Assembly (NCBI RefSeq): GCF_013177295.1
Contig: NZ_CP053642.1
Location: 620,001 to 684,000 of the forward strand
Length of the DNA stretch: 64,000 nucleotides
Direction of reading: 5' to 3'
Origin: Actinomyces marmotae
Lineage (GTDB): Bacteria; Actinomycetota; Actinomycetes; Actinomycetales; Actinomycetaceae
How positions within the stretch are numbered: position 1 is the stretch's first letter; each line of letters begins with the position of its first letter. Positions 1 to 8,975 of the stretch are shown in pieces. The notes beneath the pieces were generated by a model. The model saw only the letters and a list, made by a program, of their open reading frames with translations. It was not told the origin of the DNA and did not search any database. The translations under genes and the position numbers were made by a program.

Positions 1-823
1 CCCAGGCGATGCGCGAGGCCGAGAAGGTCCCCACGGCACCGTTCTCGAAGACGCCGGTGAAGGAGGCCACGTCATCATTGGTCACGGGGGCCATCTCAGC
101 GTCGGAGTCGTCCAGGGCGGTGCCGCGGGTGACGTGGCCCTTGGCCACCGGGCGCTCCTTGATGGCGGTGAGCAGGGCCCCGCCGGAGACGGACACGAGG
201 CGGCCGCAGATGGTCTCCGCGGTGTCGATGAGGTGGGAGCCGACGTCGCCCAGGGCACCCGAGCCCATGGGGCCGGAGTAGCGCCAGGCCATGGGGGTGG
301 AGGGGTCGCATCCGTAGTCGCACCAGTAGCGGGCGTTGATGTGGTTGATCTCGCCCAGGTGCCCGGTGGCGACCAGTTTCTTGATCTCGGCTACGGCGGC
401 GTTGCGGCGGTAGGTGAACCCGGTGGAGGTGACGACCTCGGGATGGGCGGCCTCGGCCTGGGCCATCGCCTTGGCGGCGTCGAGGGTGTCGGCGAGGGGC
501 TTCTCGCACAGGACGTGCTTGCCGGCCTTGATGAGGGCCTCGGCGATCTCGCGGTGCAGGGCGTTGCCCACCACGATGGACACGATGTCGATGCTGGGGT
601 CGTCGACGATGTCGCGCCAGTCGGTGACGGCCTTCTCGTAGCCGTAGCGCTCGGCGGCGTCGACGGCGAAGGGCTCGTAGGCGTCGGCGATGGCGGCCAG
701 GCGGACCTTGGGCAGGCCGAGGTCGTAGACGGTGCCGACCTGGCGCCACGCGTTGGCGTGGGTGGTGCCGGCCATGCCCGCGCCGATGACGGCGACGGAC
801 AGCGAGGCGGGTGAAGCGCTCAT
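1..823 (-). CDS. Gfo/Idh/MocA family oxidoreductase (3' end cut by window edge)
   Basis: NAD(P)-dependent dehydrogenase, probably acting on a cyclitol or sugar. About 274 residues are visible; the C-terminus runs off the left edge. The N-terminal Rossmann motif reads VAVIGAGMAGTTHANAW, followed by the family CEKPLADT signature near residue 105 with the usual lysine, and a C-terminal alpha/beta dehydrogenase domain (ALGDVGSHLIDTAETICG). The start is the ATG at 821-823. A TTGTCCGGACAT palindrome lies 147 bp upstream, placing it in the inositol-type regulon. Substrate not known; the position beside iol genes suggests an inositol stereoisomer or derivative (inference). Confidence 0.9.
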   Translation of the reverse strand, partial: MSASPASLSVAVIGAGMAGTTHANAWRQVGTVYDLGLPKVRLAAIADAYEPFAVDAAERYGYEKAVTDWRDIVDDPSIDIVSIVVGNALHREIAEALIKAGKHVLCEKPLADTLDAAKAMAQAEAAHPEVVTSTGFTYRRNAAVAEIKKLVATGHLGEINHINARYWCDYGCDPSTPMAWRYSGPMGSGALGDVGSHLIDTAETICGRLVSVSGGALLTAIKERPVAKGHVTRGTALDDSDAEMAPVTNDDVASFTGVFENGAVGTFSASRIAW

Positions 824-969
824 GGGGCTGCCTTCCTGTCTTCATTGACGGATGCGGATGGAGATCTCGCCGGTGCGGGGATCCCCATGGTTCACGCGCG
901 TGAATCGGTAGGGGTAATGCTTTCACCGGCGTCATTGGGTGTCAAGGGCGCGGCCGGAGGTCTGATCTT

Positions 970-981
970 TTGTCCGGACAT
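970..981. promoter_or_regulatory. Candidate operator, TTGTCNNGACAA family (site 1)
   Basis: The sequence TTGTCCGGACAT is an 11/12 match to the window consensus TTGTCNNGACAA. It lies upstream of the oxidoreductase starting at 823 and downstream of the LacI gene ending at 1018. It is one of eight similar intergenic sites. Confidence 0.65.
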
Positions 982-1017
982 GGGTGAGGCTCCGCCGGGC
1001 GGCGTGCCCGCCACGCG

Positions 1018-2028
1018 CTAGCGCGCCGAGGAGGAGCGGATGGCGAGGGTGGGGGTCAGGACGACGCTGCGCGCCGGCTCGTCGTCGGCCAGGGGGGCCT
1101 GGGCCCCCAGTCCCGCCCGCTGGCAGATGAGTTCAATGGCCCGAGCCGCCATGACGGCCTCGGGCTGGTTGACGCTCGTCAGTGAGAACTCCTCACGCTG
1201 GGCCAGGTAGGTGTTGTCGTAGGAGGCGATGAGTACGGGGGCGTCCTGGCCGCGCCGCGCGGTGCGCAGGGCGGCGACGGCGTCGATCGCCAGGACGTCG
1301 TTGTGCATGACCAGGCCCAGTGGCTCGGGATGCGTGCTCTCGGCGGCCCGCACGGCGGGCCCCGCCTCGTCGGCGCAGCCGTAGACGGCCAGTGGCAGGC
1401 CTGCCTCCCGCGCGGCGTCGGCCAGGGCGGCCTCCCTCTCAAGGCGGGAGGTCGCCTCGCCCGTCCGGGGGCGCACGTAGGCGAGGGACGACGCCCCCCG
1501 CTCGCGCAGGTGGGCCACGACGAGCCCGGCCGCCGCCCGCTCATCGATGTGCACGGCGTCGATCCTGCCGCCGGGGCTCCTTCGCCCGATGACGCAGGTG
1601 GCGACCTCCTCGCCCACGGCCACCACATCCTGGCCAGGCAGCCACGGCGAGACCATCGCGATCCCCGCCACCCGCACGCCCAGGAGGGAGTCGATCGCCC
1701 GGTGGAGCGCCACGGGGTCCTCCGAGCCCACGGTGACGAACAGCGTCATGCCCCGCTGGGAGGCCGCCTCGTTGAGGCATCTGGCCATGCGCTCGAAGAA
1801 GGCGTTGCGCAGGTTGGGCAGCACCAGCCCGATGATCGACGAACTCTGCCGCGCCAGCGAGGAGGCCGCCACGTTGACGCGGTAGCCCATGTCCCGGGCC
1901 ACCTCCTCGATGCGCTCGCGCGTGTGGCGGGCCACCTTCGGCGATCCGGCGAGGGCCAGGGAGACCAGCGAGCGAGAGACGCCCGCGGCCAGCGCGATAT
2001 CGCTCTGCGTGGCGGCGTGCGGGCTCAT
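1018..2028 (-). CDS. LacI family transcriptional regulator
   Basis: A 336-residue sugar-responsive repressor or activator. The N-terminal helix-turn-helix (about residues 5-50, TQSDIALAAGVSRSLVSLAL) is followed by the hinge (ASSLARQ) and a periplasmic-binding-protein-like ligand domain ending with YDNTYLAQREEFSLTSVNQP. The start at 2028 is preferred because AGGAG sits just ahead of it; an in-frame upstream ATG at 2106 would run back through the iolE terminator hairpin. It is clearly paralogous to the LacI gene at 6659-7651, with which it shares the unusual SLVSLAL-type recognition helix and the YDNT..EFSLTSV segment. Effector unknown; the setting suggests inositol or a related cyclitol. Confidence 0.9.
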   Translation of the reverse strand: MSPHAATQSDIALAAGVSRSLVSLALAGSPKVARHTRERIEEVARDMGYRVNVAASSLARQSSSIIGLVLPNLRNAFFERMARCLNEAASQRGMTLFVTVGSEDPVALHRAIDSLLGVRVAGIAMVSPWLPGQDVVAVGEEVATCVIGRRSPGGRIDAVHIDERAAAGLVVAHLRERGASSLAYVRPRTGEATSRLEREAALADAAREAGLPLAVYGCADEAGPAVRAAESTHPEPLGLVMHNDVLAIDAVAALRTARRGQDAPVLIASYDNTYLAQREEFSLTSVNQPEAVMAARAIELICQRAGLGAQAPLADDEPARSVVLTPTLAIRSSSAR

Positions 2029-2092
2029 AGGGCTCCTGACTGGCGGCTGCGTGCCACAGCAGTCTAGCCGGGGCCGCGGGCGCCACGGCGAC

Positions 2093-2131
2093 GACGGCGC
2101 CCCCATCCACTGTCCGGATGGGGGCGCCGTC
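2093..2131 (-). terminator. Hairpin terminator candidate downstream of iolE
   Basis: A perfect 16-bp inverted repeat with a 7-nt loop (ACTGTCC) lies between the iolE stop at 2210 and the LacI start at 2028, on the path of minus-strand transcription. It has no clear U tract, as is common in high-GC actinobacteria. Confidence 0.6.
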
Positions 2132-2209
2132 AGGGGGCGCGGCCGGCGCGATCAGCGCGGCCGGCGCGGAGGCGGGACCCGGGGCCTTTGGCGCGGCCTC
2201 GGGGCGGGA

Positions 2210-3136
2210 TCACGCCTTCAGCAGCGCGCTCTCGATGTAGGCGCGCGCCTTGCGGGCGTACTCCAGCGGGTTGGCGATGGCAGGGTCCTGCTCGGCCTCG
2301 ACGAGGATCCAGCCGTCGTAGCCGTGGTCCACGAGGAAGCGGTAGGGCTCGGTGAAGTCGATCGTGCCATCTCCGGGCACGGTGAACATCCCGGCCAGGA
2401 AGGAGTCGAGGAAGGAGCGGTCGGCGGCCTTGGACTCGGCCATCTTCTCGGGGCGCACGTCCTTGAAGTGGACGTGCTTGATGCGGTCGATGCAGGCCTC
2501 GAGCAGGCCCATGACATCGCCGTCGCCCACGTAGGCGTGCCCGGTGTCGAACAGGAGGGAGACCTTGGCCGGGTCGGTGGCCTCCATGAGGCGGATCGTC
2601 TCAGCCTTGGTCTGGACGACGGTGCCAAGGTGGTGGTGGTAGACGAGCTCCAGGCCGTGGGCGTGCGCGATGTCGCCCAGGCGGTTGAGGCCGTCGGCCA
2701 GGACGTCCCATTCCTCGTCGGTCAAGGTGGGCTTGTTGGTGAAGATGCAGACGTCGCGCTTGCCCTGCACCGAGCCGGTCTGCTCGGAGACCACCACGCG
2801 GGTGGCGCCCAGGTACTCCAGGTAGGAGCAGGTGGCCTCGAAATCCGGGATGACGGCCTCGACGCCGTCGCGCACGATGAAGGAGGAGAACCACTGGGCG
2901 ACGATCTTGATCCCCCGGGCCTCGGCCGCGGCCTTGACCACCTCCTTGGGCGGGAAGAAGCCGGCGCACTCGGTGCCCCGGTAGCCGGTGTCGGCCAGGT
3001 CGAGGAGCATGTCCTCCAGGGTGTTGAAGGCGCCGACCTCGGGGATGTCGTCATTGCGCCAGGTGATGGGGTGCATGCCCCAGGTGATGCCATGGGGGTC
3101 GGTGATGGCGGTGGCGGGGTCGAGGGTGAAGGACAT
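2210..3136 (-). CDS. iolE: Inosose dehydratase (IolE)
   Basis: Converts scyllo-inosose (2-keto-myo-inositol) to a trihydroxycyclohexane-1,2-dione, the second step of inositol catabolism. The 308-residue protein is an AP-endonuclease-type TIM barrel. Family-typical segments visible are GITWGMHPITWRNDD near the N-terminus, ELVYHHHLGTVVQ mid-protein, SLLFDTGHAYVGDGD, and HVHFKDVRPE with metal-binding residues. Two ATGs are adjacent; the second (3136) sits 5 nt after AGGAG and is preferred. A TTGTCAGGACAA operator lies 103 bp upstream. Its pathway partners iolCDB lie 9 kb away on the other strand. Confidence 0.87.
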   Translation of the reverse strand: MSFTLDPATAITDPHGITWGMHPITWRNDDIPEVGAFNTLEDMLLDLADTGYRGTECAGFFPPKEVVKAAAEARGIKIVAQWFSSFIVRDGVEAVIPDFEATCSYLEYLGATRVVVSEQTGSVQGKRDVCIFTNKPTLTDEEWDVLADGLNRLGDIAHAHGLELVYHHHLGTVVQTKAETIRLMEATDPAKVSLLFDTGHAYVGDGDVMGLLEACIDRIKHVHFKDVRPEKMAESKAADRSFLDSFLAGMFTVPGDGTIDFTEPYRFLVDHGYDGWILVEAEQDPAIANPLEYARKARAYIESALLKA

Positions 3137-3238
3137 CATTGCTCCTTTTCGCATGGTGATGCTCCCGGGCGCCGTCGGTGGTGCCCGGGCGGGCTCGCGA
3201 GGAGGGCCTCGCGAGCCCGCCGCGGCGGGCGTGCCGCA

Positions 3239-3250
3239 TTGTCAGGACAA
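3239..3250. promoter_or_regulatory. Candidate operator, TTGTCNNGACAA family (site 2)
   Basis: TTGTCAGGACAA matches the consensus perfectly in both arms. It lies between the sugar-porter stop (3281) and the iolE start (3136) and suggests that iolE has its own regulated promoter. Confidence 0.7.
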
Positions 3251-3280
3251 TTGTAGGGGCTTCTGGCGGCCGTGGGGCCG

Positions 3281-4945
3281 TCAGGAGTAGCGCTCCTCCA
3301 TCTCGTGCTCGATCTGCTCCAGGGACTTGCCGGAGGTCTCCGGCATCATCTTGAGCAGGATGAGCGCGATGACGAGGTTGAGCACGCCGTAGATCGTGTA
3401 GGTGATCCCGCCGCCGAGGGTCTCCATCATGTGCGGGAAGGTCCAGGTGATGATCGCGTTGGCGATCCACATGCAGAACACGGCGGTGCCGTTCATGATG
3501 CCGCGGACGTTGGCGGGGAAGATCTCGCCGAGCATCGTCCACACGACGGTCCCGTTGGAGGACTGGACGATGAGCATGAACACCGACATCAGGCCCAGGA
3601 TGAGGAAGGCCGCCCAGGATGGCGGGCGCGTGCCGTTGTCCATGTGGGGGGCGATGAACAGGGTGAAGGTGGCGGCGATGCCCAGCAGGCAGATGCCGAC
3701 GCCGGTGACATCGGCGATGAGGATCTGGCGGCGGCGGAAGCGCATGATGAGCCAGATGCCGATCGCCGAGCCGATGACGCTCATGACGCCGTTGGCCACC
3801 TGGGCGATGATCGCCGAGGAGGAGGACATGCCGGCGTACTCCAGGACCTTGGGCGCGTAGTACATGACCGTGTTGACGCCCGTGGTCTGGTTGACGATCG
3901 CCAGGAAGATGCCGACGAACATGAGCTTGCGCAGCCAGGGGGTGCTCCACACGTAGCCCAGACCCAGGCGCTTGGACTGGATCTCCAACTCGTGCTGGCG
4001 GGCCTCGGCGATCTCCATGAGCTCGTCCTCGAGCGGGCCATCCTTGGACTCGTCGCGCACCCGCTTGAGGGAGCCGATGGCGTCGTACAGGCGCTCCTTG
4101 GCCACGTACCAGCGGGAGGACTCGGGCATGAGGCGGATGCCGATCCACAGCGCGACGGCCGGGATGGAGCACAGGACGAGCATGTAGCGCCAGGTCTCGC
4201 CGTTGCCGTGGGAGATGACGAGCTGGTTGAGGAACTCGTGGTACTCGGCCGATGACAGCGGCCCGCCCTGGGAGGCCTGGAGGTGGGCGAGGTTGTCGAA
4301 GGACTGCTCGCCGAGGCTGACCAGACCGGAGCCCGAGGGGTCGGCCTCGACGGTGATCCTCGGGCCGCCGCGGGCCGCGCTGATGGCGGCGTTCATGGCG
4401 AAGGCGAGGAGCTGGCCGGTGACGATCATGAGTTGGTCGATGGCGACGATGGAGCCGCGGATGCGCTTGGGCGCGGTCTCGGCCAGGTAGACCGGCACGG
4501 TGGCGGAGGCACCGCCGACGGCCAAGCCCAGGATGAAGCGGGCGACGTACATCAGCCAGATGCTGGGCGCGGTGGCCGTGCCGAGCGCTCCCAGGAGGAA
4601 GACGATGGCCAGGATCGTGATGTTGTGCCGGCGCCCGTAGCGGTCGGACAGGCGCCCGCCGAAGAGCGCGCCGAGAGCCGCGCCGATGAGCAGCGTGCCG
4701 CCGATCGCGCCCTCCTGGCCGCTGGTGAGCTGGAGCCCGGCGGCGTCGTGGGGCATGTACATGTAGGGCAGTGCCCCGGAGATGACGCCGGTGTCATAGC
4801 CGAAGAGGAGGGAGCCCAGGGTGGCGACGGCCGCTACGGCGCCGATGCCGCGGTGCTTGCCCGATGGCGGGGTCTCGGCCACCGCCTGGCGTATTTGGTC
4901 TTTGGTGATGCCCCTTAGGGAGAGGTCGCTACTGGTCTGACTCAT
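3281..4945 (-). CDS. MFS sugar porter, probable myo-inositol transporter
   Basis: Twelve-helix major facilitator of the sugar-porter subfamily, 554 residues, likely proton-coupled uptake of inositol. Diagnostic motifs are GYDTGVISGALPYMY in TM1, GRLSDRYGRRHN after TM2, PESSRWYVA before the central loop, and PETSGKSLEQIE at the C-terminus. An unusually long insertion between TM5 and TM6 (about residues 205-265) is shared with the paralogue at 22948-24537, which also has the same N-terminal TPPSGK lead-in. The start at 4945 has AAGGAAG 6-7 nt upstream. It follows the oxidoreductase at 5087-6283 on the same strand with a 141-bp gap. Substrate is inferred from family and cluster. Confidence 0.88.
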   Translation of the reverse strand: MSQTSSDLSLRGITKDQIRQAVAETPPSGKHRGIGAVAAVATLGSLLFGYDTGVISGALPYMYMPHDAAGLQLTSGQEGAIGGTLLIGAALGALFGGRLSDRYGRRHNITILAIVFLLGALGTATAPSIWLMYVARFILGLAVGGASATVPVYLAETAPKRIRGSIVAIDQLMIVTGQLLAFAMNAAISAARGGPRITVEADPSGSGLVSLGEQSFDNLAHLQASQGGPLSSAEYHEFLNQLVISHGNGETWRYMLVLCSIPAVALWIGIRLMPESSRWYVAKERLYDAIGSLKRVRDESKDGPLEDELMEIAEARQHELEIQSKRLGLGYVWSTPWLRKLMFVGIFLAIVNQTTGVNTVMYYAPKVLEYAGMSSSSAIIAQVANGVMSVIGSAIGIWLIMRFRRRQILIADVTGVGICLLGIAATFTLFIAPHMDNGTRPPSWAAFLILGLMSVFMLIVQSSNGTVVWTMLGEIFPANVRGIMNGTAVFCMWIANAIITWTFPHMMETLGGGITYTIYGVLNLVIALILLKMMPETSGKSLEQIEHEMEERYS

Positions 4946-5086
4946 GGATGGCTTCCTTGGATGATCGGCGAGTGCGCCGTGGGATCGAGACATGGGCGGG
5001 ATCGCCCGGGTGGCTCCCGGCCCGGCGACGATGCCGGGGACCGGGGAGCCGCCGGCGGAGGGCCGCCGGGGGTCTGGGGGAGCGGA

Positions 5087-6283
5087 TCAGCGGTCGAAGG
5101 TCGTCGCGCCGTCGACTCGCGCCACCTCGTGCCACTGGCCGTCGGCGGCTGAGGCGACGATGGCCTCATCGACCTCCGCAGCGCACCAGGCGTCTGCCGC
5201 CGAGGGGGCGATCTGGGAGCCGGTGGCGATGGACTCGATGAACTGGGCGGCCTCGATCGACTTCATGTCGTCGAAGCCCATGGAGGTGCCGATGGCTGGC
5301 TGGTAGCGGTGCCACTGGCCCCACGCGGGGTTCGCCATGGCTCGGGTGTAGCCGTGGGTGGGGCCGCCGTCGATGCCCGCGCAGACCTCGAGCTCGTTGA
5401 GGCGCTCGAAGTTCCAGCGGGCCGATCCCCGCGTGCCGTAGACCTCGACGACGTACTCGGCGCGCGGTCCCACTGACACGCGGGAGGACTCCATGGTGCC
5501 GATGACGCCGTCGTCGAAGCGCACGAGCATGGCGACGTAGTCCTCGTTCTCCACGGGGCCGACCTCATCGCCGATCTCGAAGCCGGAGTGGCCGATGCCC
5601 ATCTTCGTGGGGATGGGGCGCTCGGTGATGAAGGTGCCGGTGGCCGCCGAGACCGAGGCGATCCGCCCGACGACGTACTGGGCGAGGTCCGCCCCGTGGC
5701 TCATGAGGTCGGGGACGACGCCGGCGCCCGCCTTCTCTCGCGAGGCCCGCCAGGTCAGCGGGCCCATGGGGGAGGCGTTGTAGTCGGCGATGAACCACAC
5801 GCGCACGTTGGTGATGCGGCCCAGCTCGCCCGAGCGCACCAGGTGGCGCATGTACTCGATGGCCGGGGTGTGGCGGTAGTTGAAGCCGACGGCGCTCACG
5901 AGGCCGGCGGCCTGGGCTGCCTGGGCAATCTCCTTGGACTGCTGGGCGCTGACCCCCATGGGCTTCTCGATCCAGAAGGGCTTGCCCGCCTCGATGGCGG
6001 CCATGGCGATTTCGTGATGCAGGAAGTTGGGGGAGCAGATGGACACGGCCTCGACATCCGGGTCGGCCAGCAGCTCACGGTAGTCGGCGTAGGCGCGCTC
6101 GAACCCGAGGTCCTCGACGGCCGCCGCGCGGGCCTCGTCGATGGGGTCCGCCGCCGCGACGAGCCGGGGGGCGATGCCGAGCTCGGGGAAGCGCTCGGGC
6201 AGGGATCGGTAAGAGCGCGCGTGGAGCCGCCCCATCCAGCCGAGGGAGATCACGCCAATTCCCATGGGCTTCTTCGTACTCAT
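5087..6283 (-). CDS. Gfo/Idh/MocA family oxidoreductase
   Basis: A 398-residue NAD(P)-dependent dehydrogenase. It has an N-terminal Rossmann fold (GIGVISLGWMGRLHARSY), the variant signature IEKPMGVSAQQSKEI around residue 110 where the lysine is kept, and a long C-terminal substrate domain (VVPDLMSHGADLAQYVVG). At 398 residues it is longer than classical IolG and resembles the subfamily acting on inositol derivatives or other sugars. The start is supported by GGAAGGAAGAAGGA. An operator TTGTCATGACAA lies 77 bp upstream, and the MFS transporter gene follows, so it may oxidise the transported substrate (inference). Confidence 0.87.
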   Translation of the reverse strand: MSTKKPMGIGVISLGWMGRLHARSYRSLPERFPELGIAPRLVAAADPIDEARAAAVEDLGFERAYADYRELLADPDVEAVSICSPNFLHHEIAMAAIEAGKPFWIEKPMGVSAQQSKEIAQAAQAAGLVSAVGFNYRHTPAIEYMRHLVRSGELGRITNVRVWFIADYNASPMGPLTWRASREKAGAGVVPDLMSHGADLAQYVVGRIASVSAATGTFITERPIPTKMGIGHSGFEIGDEVGPVENEDYVAMLVRFDDGVIGTMESSRVSVGPRAEYVVEVYGTRGSARWNFERLNELEVCAGIDGGPTHGYTRAMANPAWGQWHRYQPAIGTSMGFDDMKSIEAAQFIESIATGSQIAPSAADAWCAAEVDEAIVASAADGQWHEVARVDGATTFDR

Positions 6284-6359
6284 CCGAATTCCTTCTTCCT
6301 TCCGACGTCTCTGTCATAGAAGTGCTGGAGCGATGATGGTAACGCGCGTCATCACGGCG

Positions 6360-6371
6360 TTGTCATGACAA
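6360..6371. promoter_or_regulatory. Candidate operator, TTGTCNNGACAA family (site 3)
   Basis: TTGTCATGACAA has perfect arms and lies 77 bp upstream of the oxidoreductase start at 6283. Confidence 0.7.
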
Positions 6372-6418
6372 TAGCAGGAGCCTCGGAGGCTCCGCAAGGA
6401 ATTCCCGCCCCTCCCACC

Positions 6419-6472
6419 GAGACCGGTCGAAAACAGCGCCGAGACCGGTCGAAAACGGCAACGAGACCGGTT
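6419..6472. repeat. R1 iterated repeat, three copies
   Basis: Three tandem GAGACCGGT units spaced about 22 bp; the first two continue as CGAAAA and the third as TCGGGG. It is the same element as at 11335, 50343, 51280, 56051 and 60463. It lies downstream of the LacI gene that ends at 6659 on the minus strand. Confidence 0.8.
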
Positions 6473-6658
6473 CGGGGCCGTTCCCAGCCCCGTCGCGGAC
6501 CGGTGCACGGGCCTGCGCCAGCAGCGACGAACGCGGTCTTGTCGCCGGCACGCGTGAGAGGAGGGGCGGGGCGCGCGCGAGCGAGAGCGCGCGAGGGGCG
6601 CCGCTCAGGCCGGCACCGCCGGCACCGCCATCGGCACTGTCTGCGCCGCCGACGCCGC

Positions 6659-7651
6659 TCAGGCCGGCGCCGCCGTCGACGCCCGGATGACGAGACTCGG
6701 GGCGATCGTGGCGACGCCGGGGGCCGGCCCTGTGCCGGTGAGCATCCCCACCGCCGCCCTCGCCAGCGCCGCGGGGTCCTGGTCGACACTGGTCAGGGAG
6801 AATTCCGGGCGCGAGGCCAAGCGCGTGTTGTCATAACTGGCCAGTGGGAGGCGCGCCCCCCGCTGGAATAGGGCCGCGGCGACGTCGATGGCCAGCAGGT
6901 CGTTGTAGGCCACGATCGCCGCGGGCCCGGCGGCGCTGGTGAGGGCCGAGTCCAGGGCGGGCGGCGCGCCGTCCGCGCAGGAGGCCGAGGAGAAGGACAT
7001 CCCGCGGGCCTGGGCGGCCGCGCGGCAGGCGAGACCGCGGGCGTCGACGAGCCGCTCATGCAGGATCCGCGCGGGGGTCAGGTAGGCGATGTGCCGGGTG
7101 CCGAGACCCGCGAGGTGCTCCATGACCTGTTCGGCCGCGCTCGTCTCGTCCATATGGGCCGTCGCCACGACGTGCCCGGGCAGGGCGCGGTCCAGCAGGC
7201 ACACCGGCAGACGGCCCCCCAGCCGCTCCAGGGCCTCGGCCCCCATGCGCGTGCCGGGGAGGATGAGGCCGGCGGGGCGCATCCGCAGGGCGTCGGCGAT
7301 CGTGCTCTCCTCCAGGCGCGCCTCGAGATCGGACACAAGCACCACCAGGCTGTGGCCCACCCGCGCAGCCTCCCGGCGGATGTGGCGCACCAGGATGTCG
7401 AAGAAGGGGTTGTCCAGGTAGGGCAGCACGATGACGAGGCGGCTGGAGCGGCGCGAGGCCAGTTGCGCCGCCGCGCCGTTGGGCTGATAGTCGAGGTCCC
7501 GGGCCGCCTGGAGGATTCGCTCACGGGTGCGCTCGGACATCCTCCCGCCGCCCTTGAGGGCCAGCGAGACGAGCCCCCGGGACACGCCGGCCGCCCGCGC
7601 CACGTCGGACTGGGTCGCGTGCTCCCGCGGCGCGCCGTCGGCGATCGCCAT
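6659..7651 (-). CDS. LacI family transcriptional regulator
   Basis: A 330-residue LacI-type regulator. The helix-turn-helix TQSDVARAAGVSRGLVSLAL occupies about residues 13-35, the hinge is AAAQLASRRSS, and the effector domain ends in YDNTRLASRPEFSLTSVDQD. The start at 7651 is preceded by GGGAGGA. An open frame continues far upstream, but that part lies antisense to the next gene and has no LacI similarity. It is a paralogue of the regulator at 1018-2028 and is divergent from another LacI gene at 7814, which suggests a regulator pair with a shared control region. Confidence 0.9.
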   Translation of the reverse strand: MAIADGAPREHATQSDVARAAGVSRGLVSLALKGGGRMSERTRERILQAARDLDYQPNGAAAQLASRRSSRLVIVLPYLDNPFFDILVRHIRREAARVGHSLVVLVSDLEARLEESTIADALRMRPAGLILPGTRMGAEALERLGGRLPVCLLDRALPGHVVATAHMDETSAAEQVMEHLAGLGTRHIAYLTPARILHERLVDARGLACRAAAQARGMSFSSASCADGAPPALDSALTSAAGPAAIVAYNDLLAIDVAAALFQRGARLPLASYDNTRLASRPEFSLTSVDQDPAALARAAVGMLTGTGPAPGVATIAPSLVIRASTAAPA

Positions 7652-7670
7652 ATCGTCCTCCCAGCGGTTC

Positions 7671-7690
7671 GCGCCGCCCCGGGGCGGCGC
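7671..7690. promoter_or_regulatory. Perfect GC palindrome between divergent lacI-type genes
   Basis: A perfect 20-bp palindrome (GCGCCGCCCC and its complement) lies 20 bp upstream of the minus-strand LacI start. A second inverted repeat, GCCCGGGA-4nt-TCCCGGGC, lies at 7711-7730. Either could be an autoregulatory operator or an RNA hairpin. Neither resembles a classical LacI operator with a central CG flanked by AT, so the function is uncertain. Confidence 0.35.
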
Positions 7691-7813
7691 CTCGACGGAT
7701 GATCGGATCGGCCCGGGAGGGATCCCGGGCGCGCTCACGGGGCCAGGGTACGATCGGGCGGCCCCGCCAGGGGCGAGCGCGACCAGCGATCCTTGAGAGG
7801 AGGGCGGAGCCCC

Positions 7814-8938
7814 ATGACCACAGGCCGTGACGGACGCGTCACGATCTCCACGGTGGCGGCGCGCTGCGGGCGCTCGATCTCCACGGTCTCCGCCGCGCTC
7901 AATGGCGCGGCCGGCGTCGCCCCCGCGACCCGCGAGGAGATCCTGGCCGTGGCCGCTGAGCTCGGCTACAACGCCGACCCCCGGGCGCGCCTCCTGCGGC
8001 AGCGGCGCACCGGTCTCATCGGCGCCAGCTTCGACATCAACCAGGCCTTCCAGGGCGGGATCGTCGACGGCCTCTACCGCAGTTGCTCCCAGCACGGGCG
8101 CTCCCTGGTGCTGGCGGCCTCGACCCCGCACCGCGACGAGGCCGAGGGGCTGCGCTCCCTGCTCACCGAGCGCTGCGAGGGGCTTATCCTCGTCGACCCC
8201 TGGGTGGGGCACGACATCGTCGCCGACGCCGCCGCGCGCGTCCCGGTGGTCATGGTGTGTCGGGAGTCGGGACTGTCGAACGCCGACCTGGTGCGCTCGC
8301 GGGACGACGTGGGCATCACCGCGCTCGTCGACCACCTCGTGCTCACCGGGCGTCGTCGGATCACCCATGTCGACGGCGGAGGGGCGAGCTCGGCCCCGAT
8401 GCGCCGCGCCACGTTCCTCGCGGCCATGGCCGAGCACGGCCTGGGCGACCGGGCGCGCGTGATCGACGGCGGCTCCGACGAGGAGTCCGGCACGCGGGCC
8501 GTGCGCGTCATCCTCGACGCCCGCGCCCTGCCCGACGCGATCCTGTGCTTCAACGACCACCAGGCGATCGGCGCCCTCATGGAGCTGCGCCGGTGCGGGG
8601 TGCGCGTGCCCGAGGACGTCGCGGTCACCGGCTACGACGGCATTCCCGCCACCGGCCTGACCGCGTTCTCCGTGACCACCATCGAGCAGGACGCGCTGCT
8701 CCTGGCCGAGGTCGCCGTGCGGGCCCTGGCCGCCCGCATGGAGTCCCGCGAGGAGGGCGGGGGAGCGGGGGGCCGCGGCGCGGGGGCCCCCGCGGTGGCG
8801 CCCCCGATGATGCCCGACGGCGTCGTCGTCCAGGAGCGCCCCGAGGGAGGGCTGCTGTACTCGGTGATGCCCCGGCTCGTCCTGCGGGGGACCAGTCAGG
8901 CGGCCCCGGCCGCTTATGCCGCCCGGGCCCCGCGCTGA
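7814..8938 (+). CDS. LacI family transcriptional regulator
   Basis: A 374-residue LacI-family regulator. The N-terminal HTH (about residues 9-35) includes VAARCGRSISTVSAALNG, and the ligand-binding domain contains FDINQAFQGGIVDGLY and AILCFNDHQAIGALMELR plus GYDGIPATGLTAFSVTTIEQ. A Gly/Ala-rich insertion sits near residue 320 (EEGGGAGGRGAGAP), in a region usually conserved, and looks like a low-complexity expansion. The start at 7814 follows GAGGAGGG with GCGGAGCCCC between. It is distinct from the two LacI paralogues nearby. Effector unknown. Confidence 0.88.
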   Translation: MTTGRDGRVTISTVAARCGRSISTVSAALNGAAGVAPATREEILAVAAELGYNADPRARLLRQRRTGLIGASFDINQAFQGGIVDGLYRSCSQHGRSLVLAASTPHRDEAEGLRSLLTERCEGLILVDPWVGHDIVADAAARVPVVMVCRESGLSNADLVRSRDDVGITALVDHLVLTGRRRITHVDGGGASSAPMRRATFLAAMAEHGLGDRARVIDGGSDEESGTRAVRVILDARALPDAILCFNDHQAIGALMELRRCGVRVPEDVAVTGYDGIPATGLTAFSVTTIEQDALLLAEVAVRALAARMESREEGGGAGGRGAGAPAVAPPMMPDGVVVQERPEGGLLYSVMPRLVLRGTSQAAPAAYAARAPR

Positions 8939-8975
8939 GCCCGGCCCCGGCGGGCGCCCCCTGGTGACGACGAGC

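Larger units (their letters stand above)
6284..6658. other. Intergenic stretch with operator and R1 repeats, no gene seen
   Basis: About 375 bp between the oxidoreductase and a LacI gene. It contains operator site 3, an R1 repeat array, and low-complexity GCCGGCACCGCC-type sequence close to the LacI stop. No credible coding frame was found. Confidence 0.6.

Noticed and set aside
2109-2120. TGTCCGGATG word upstream of the first LacI gene as another operator
   Set aside because: Only one arm matches, and the sequence is the loop and arm of the iolE terminator hairpin.
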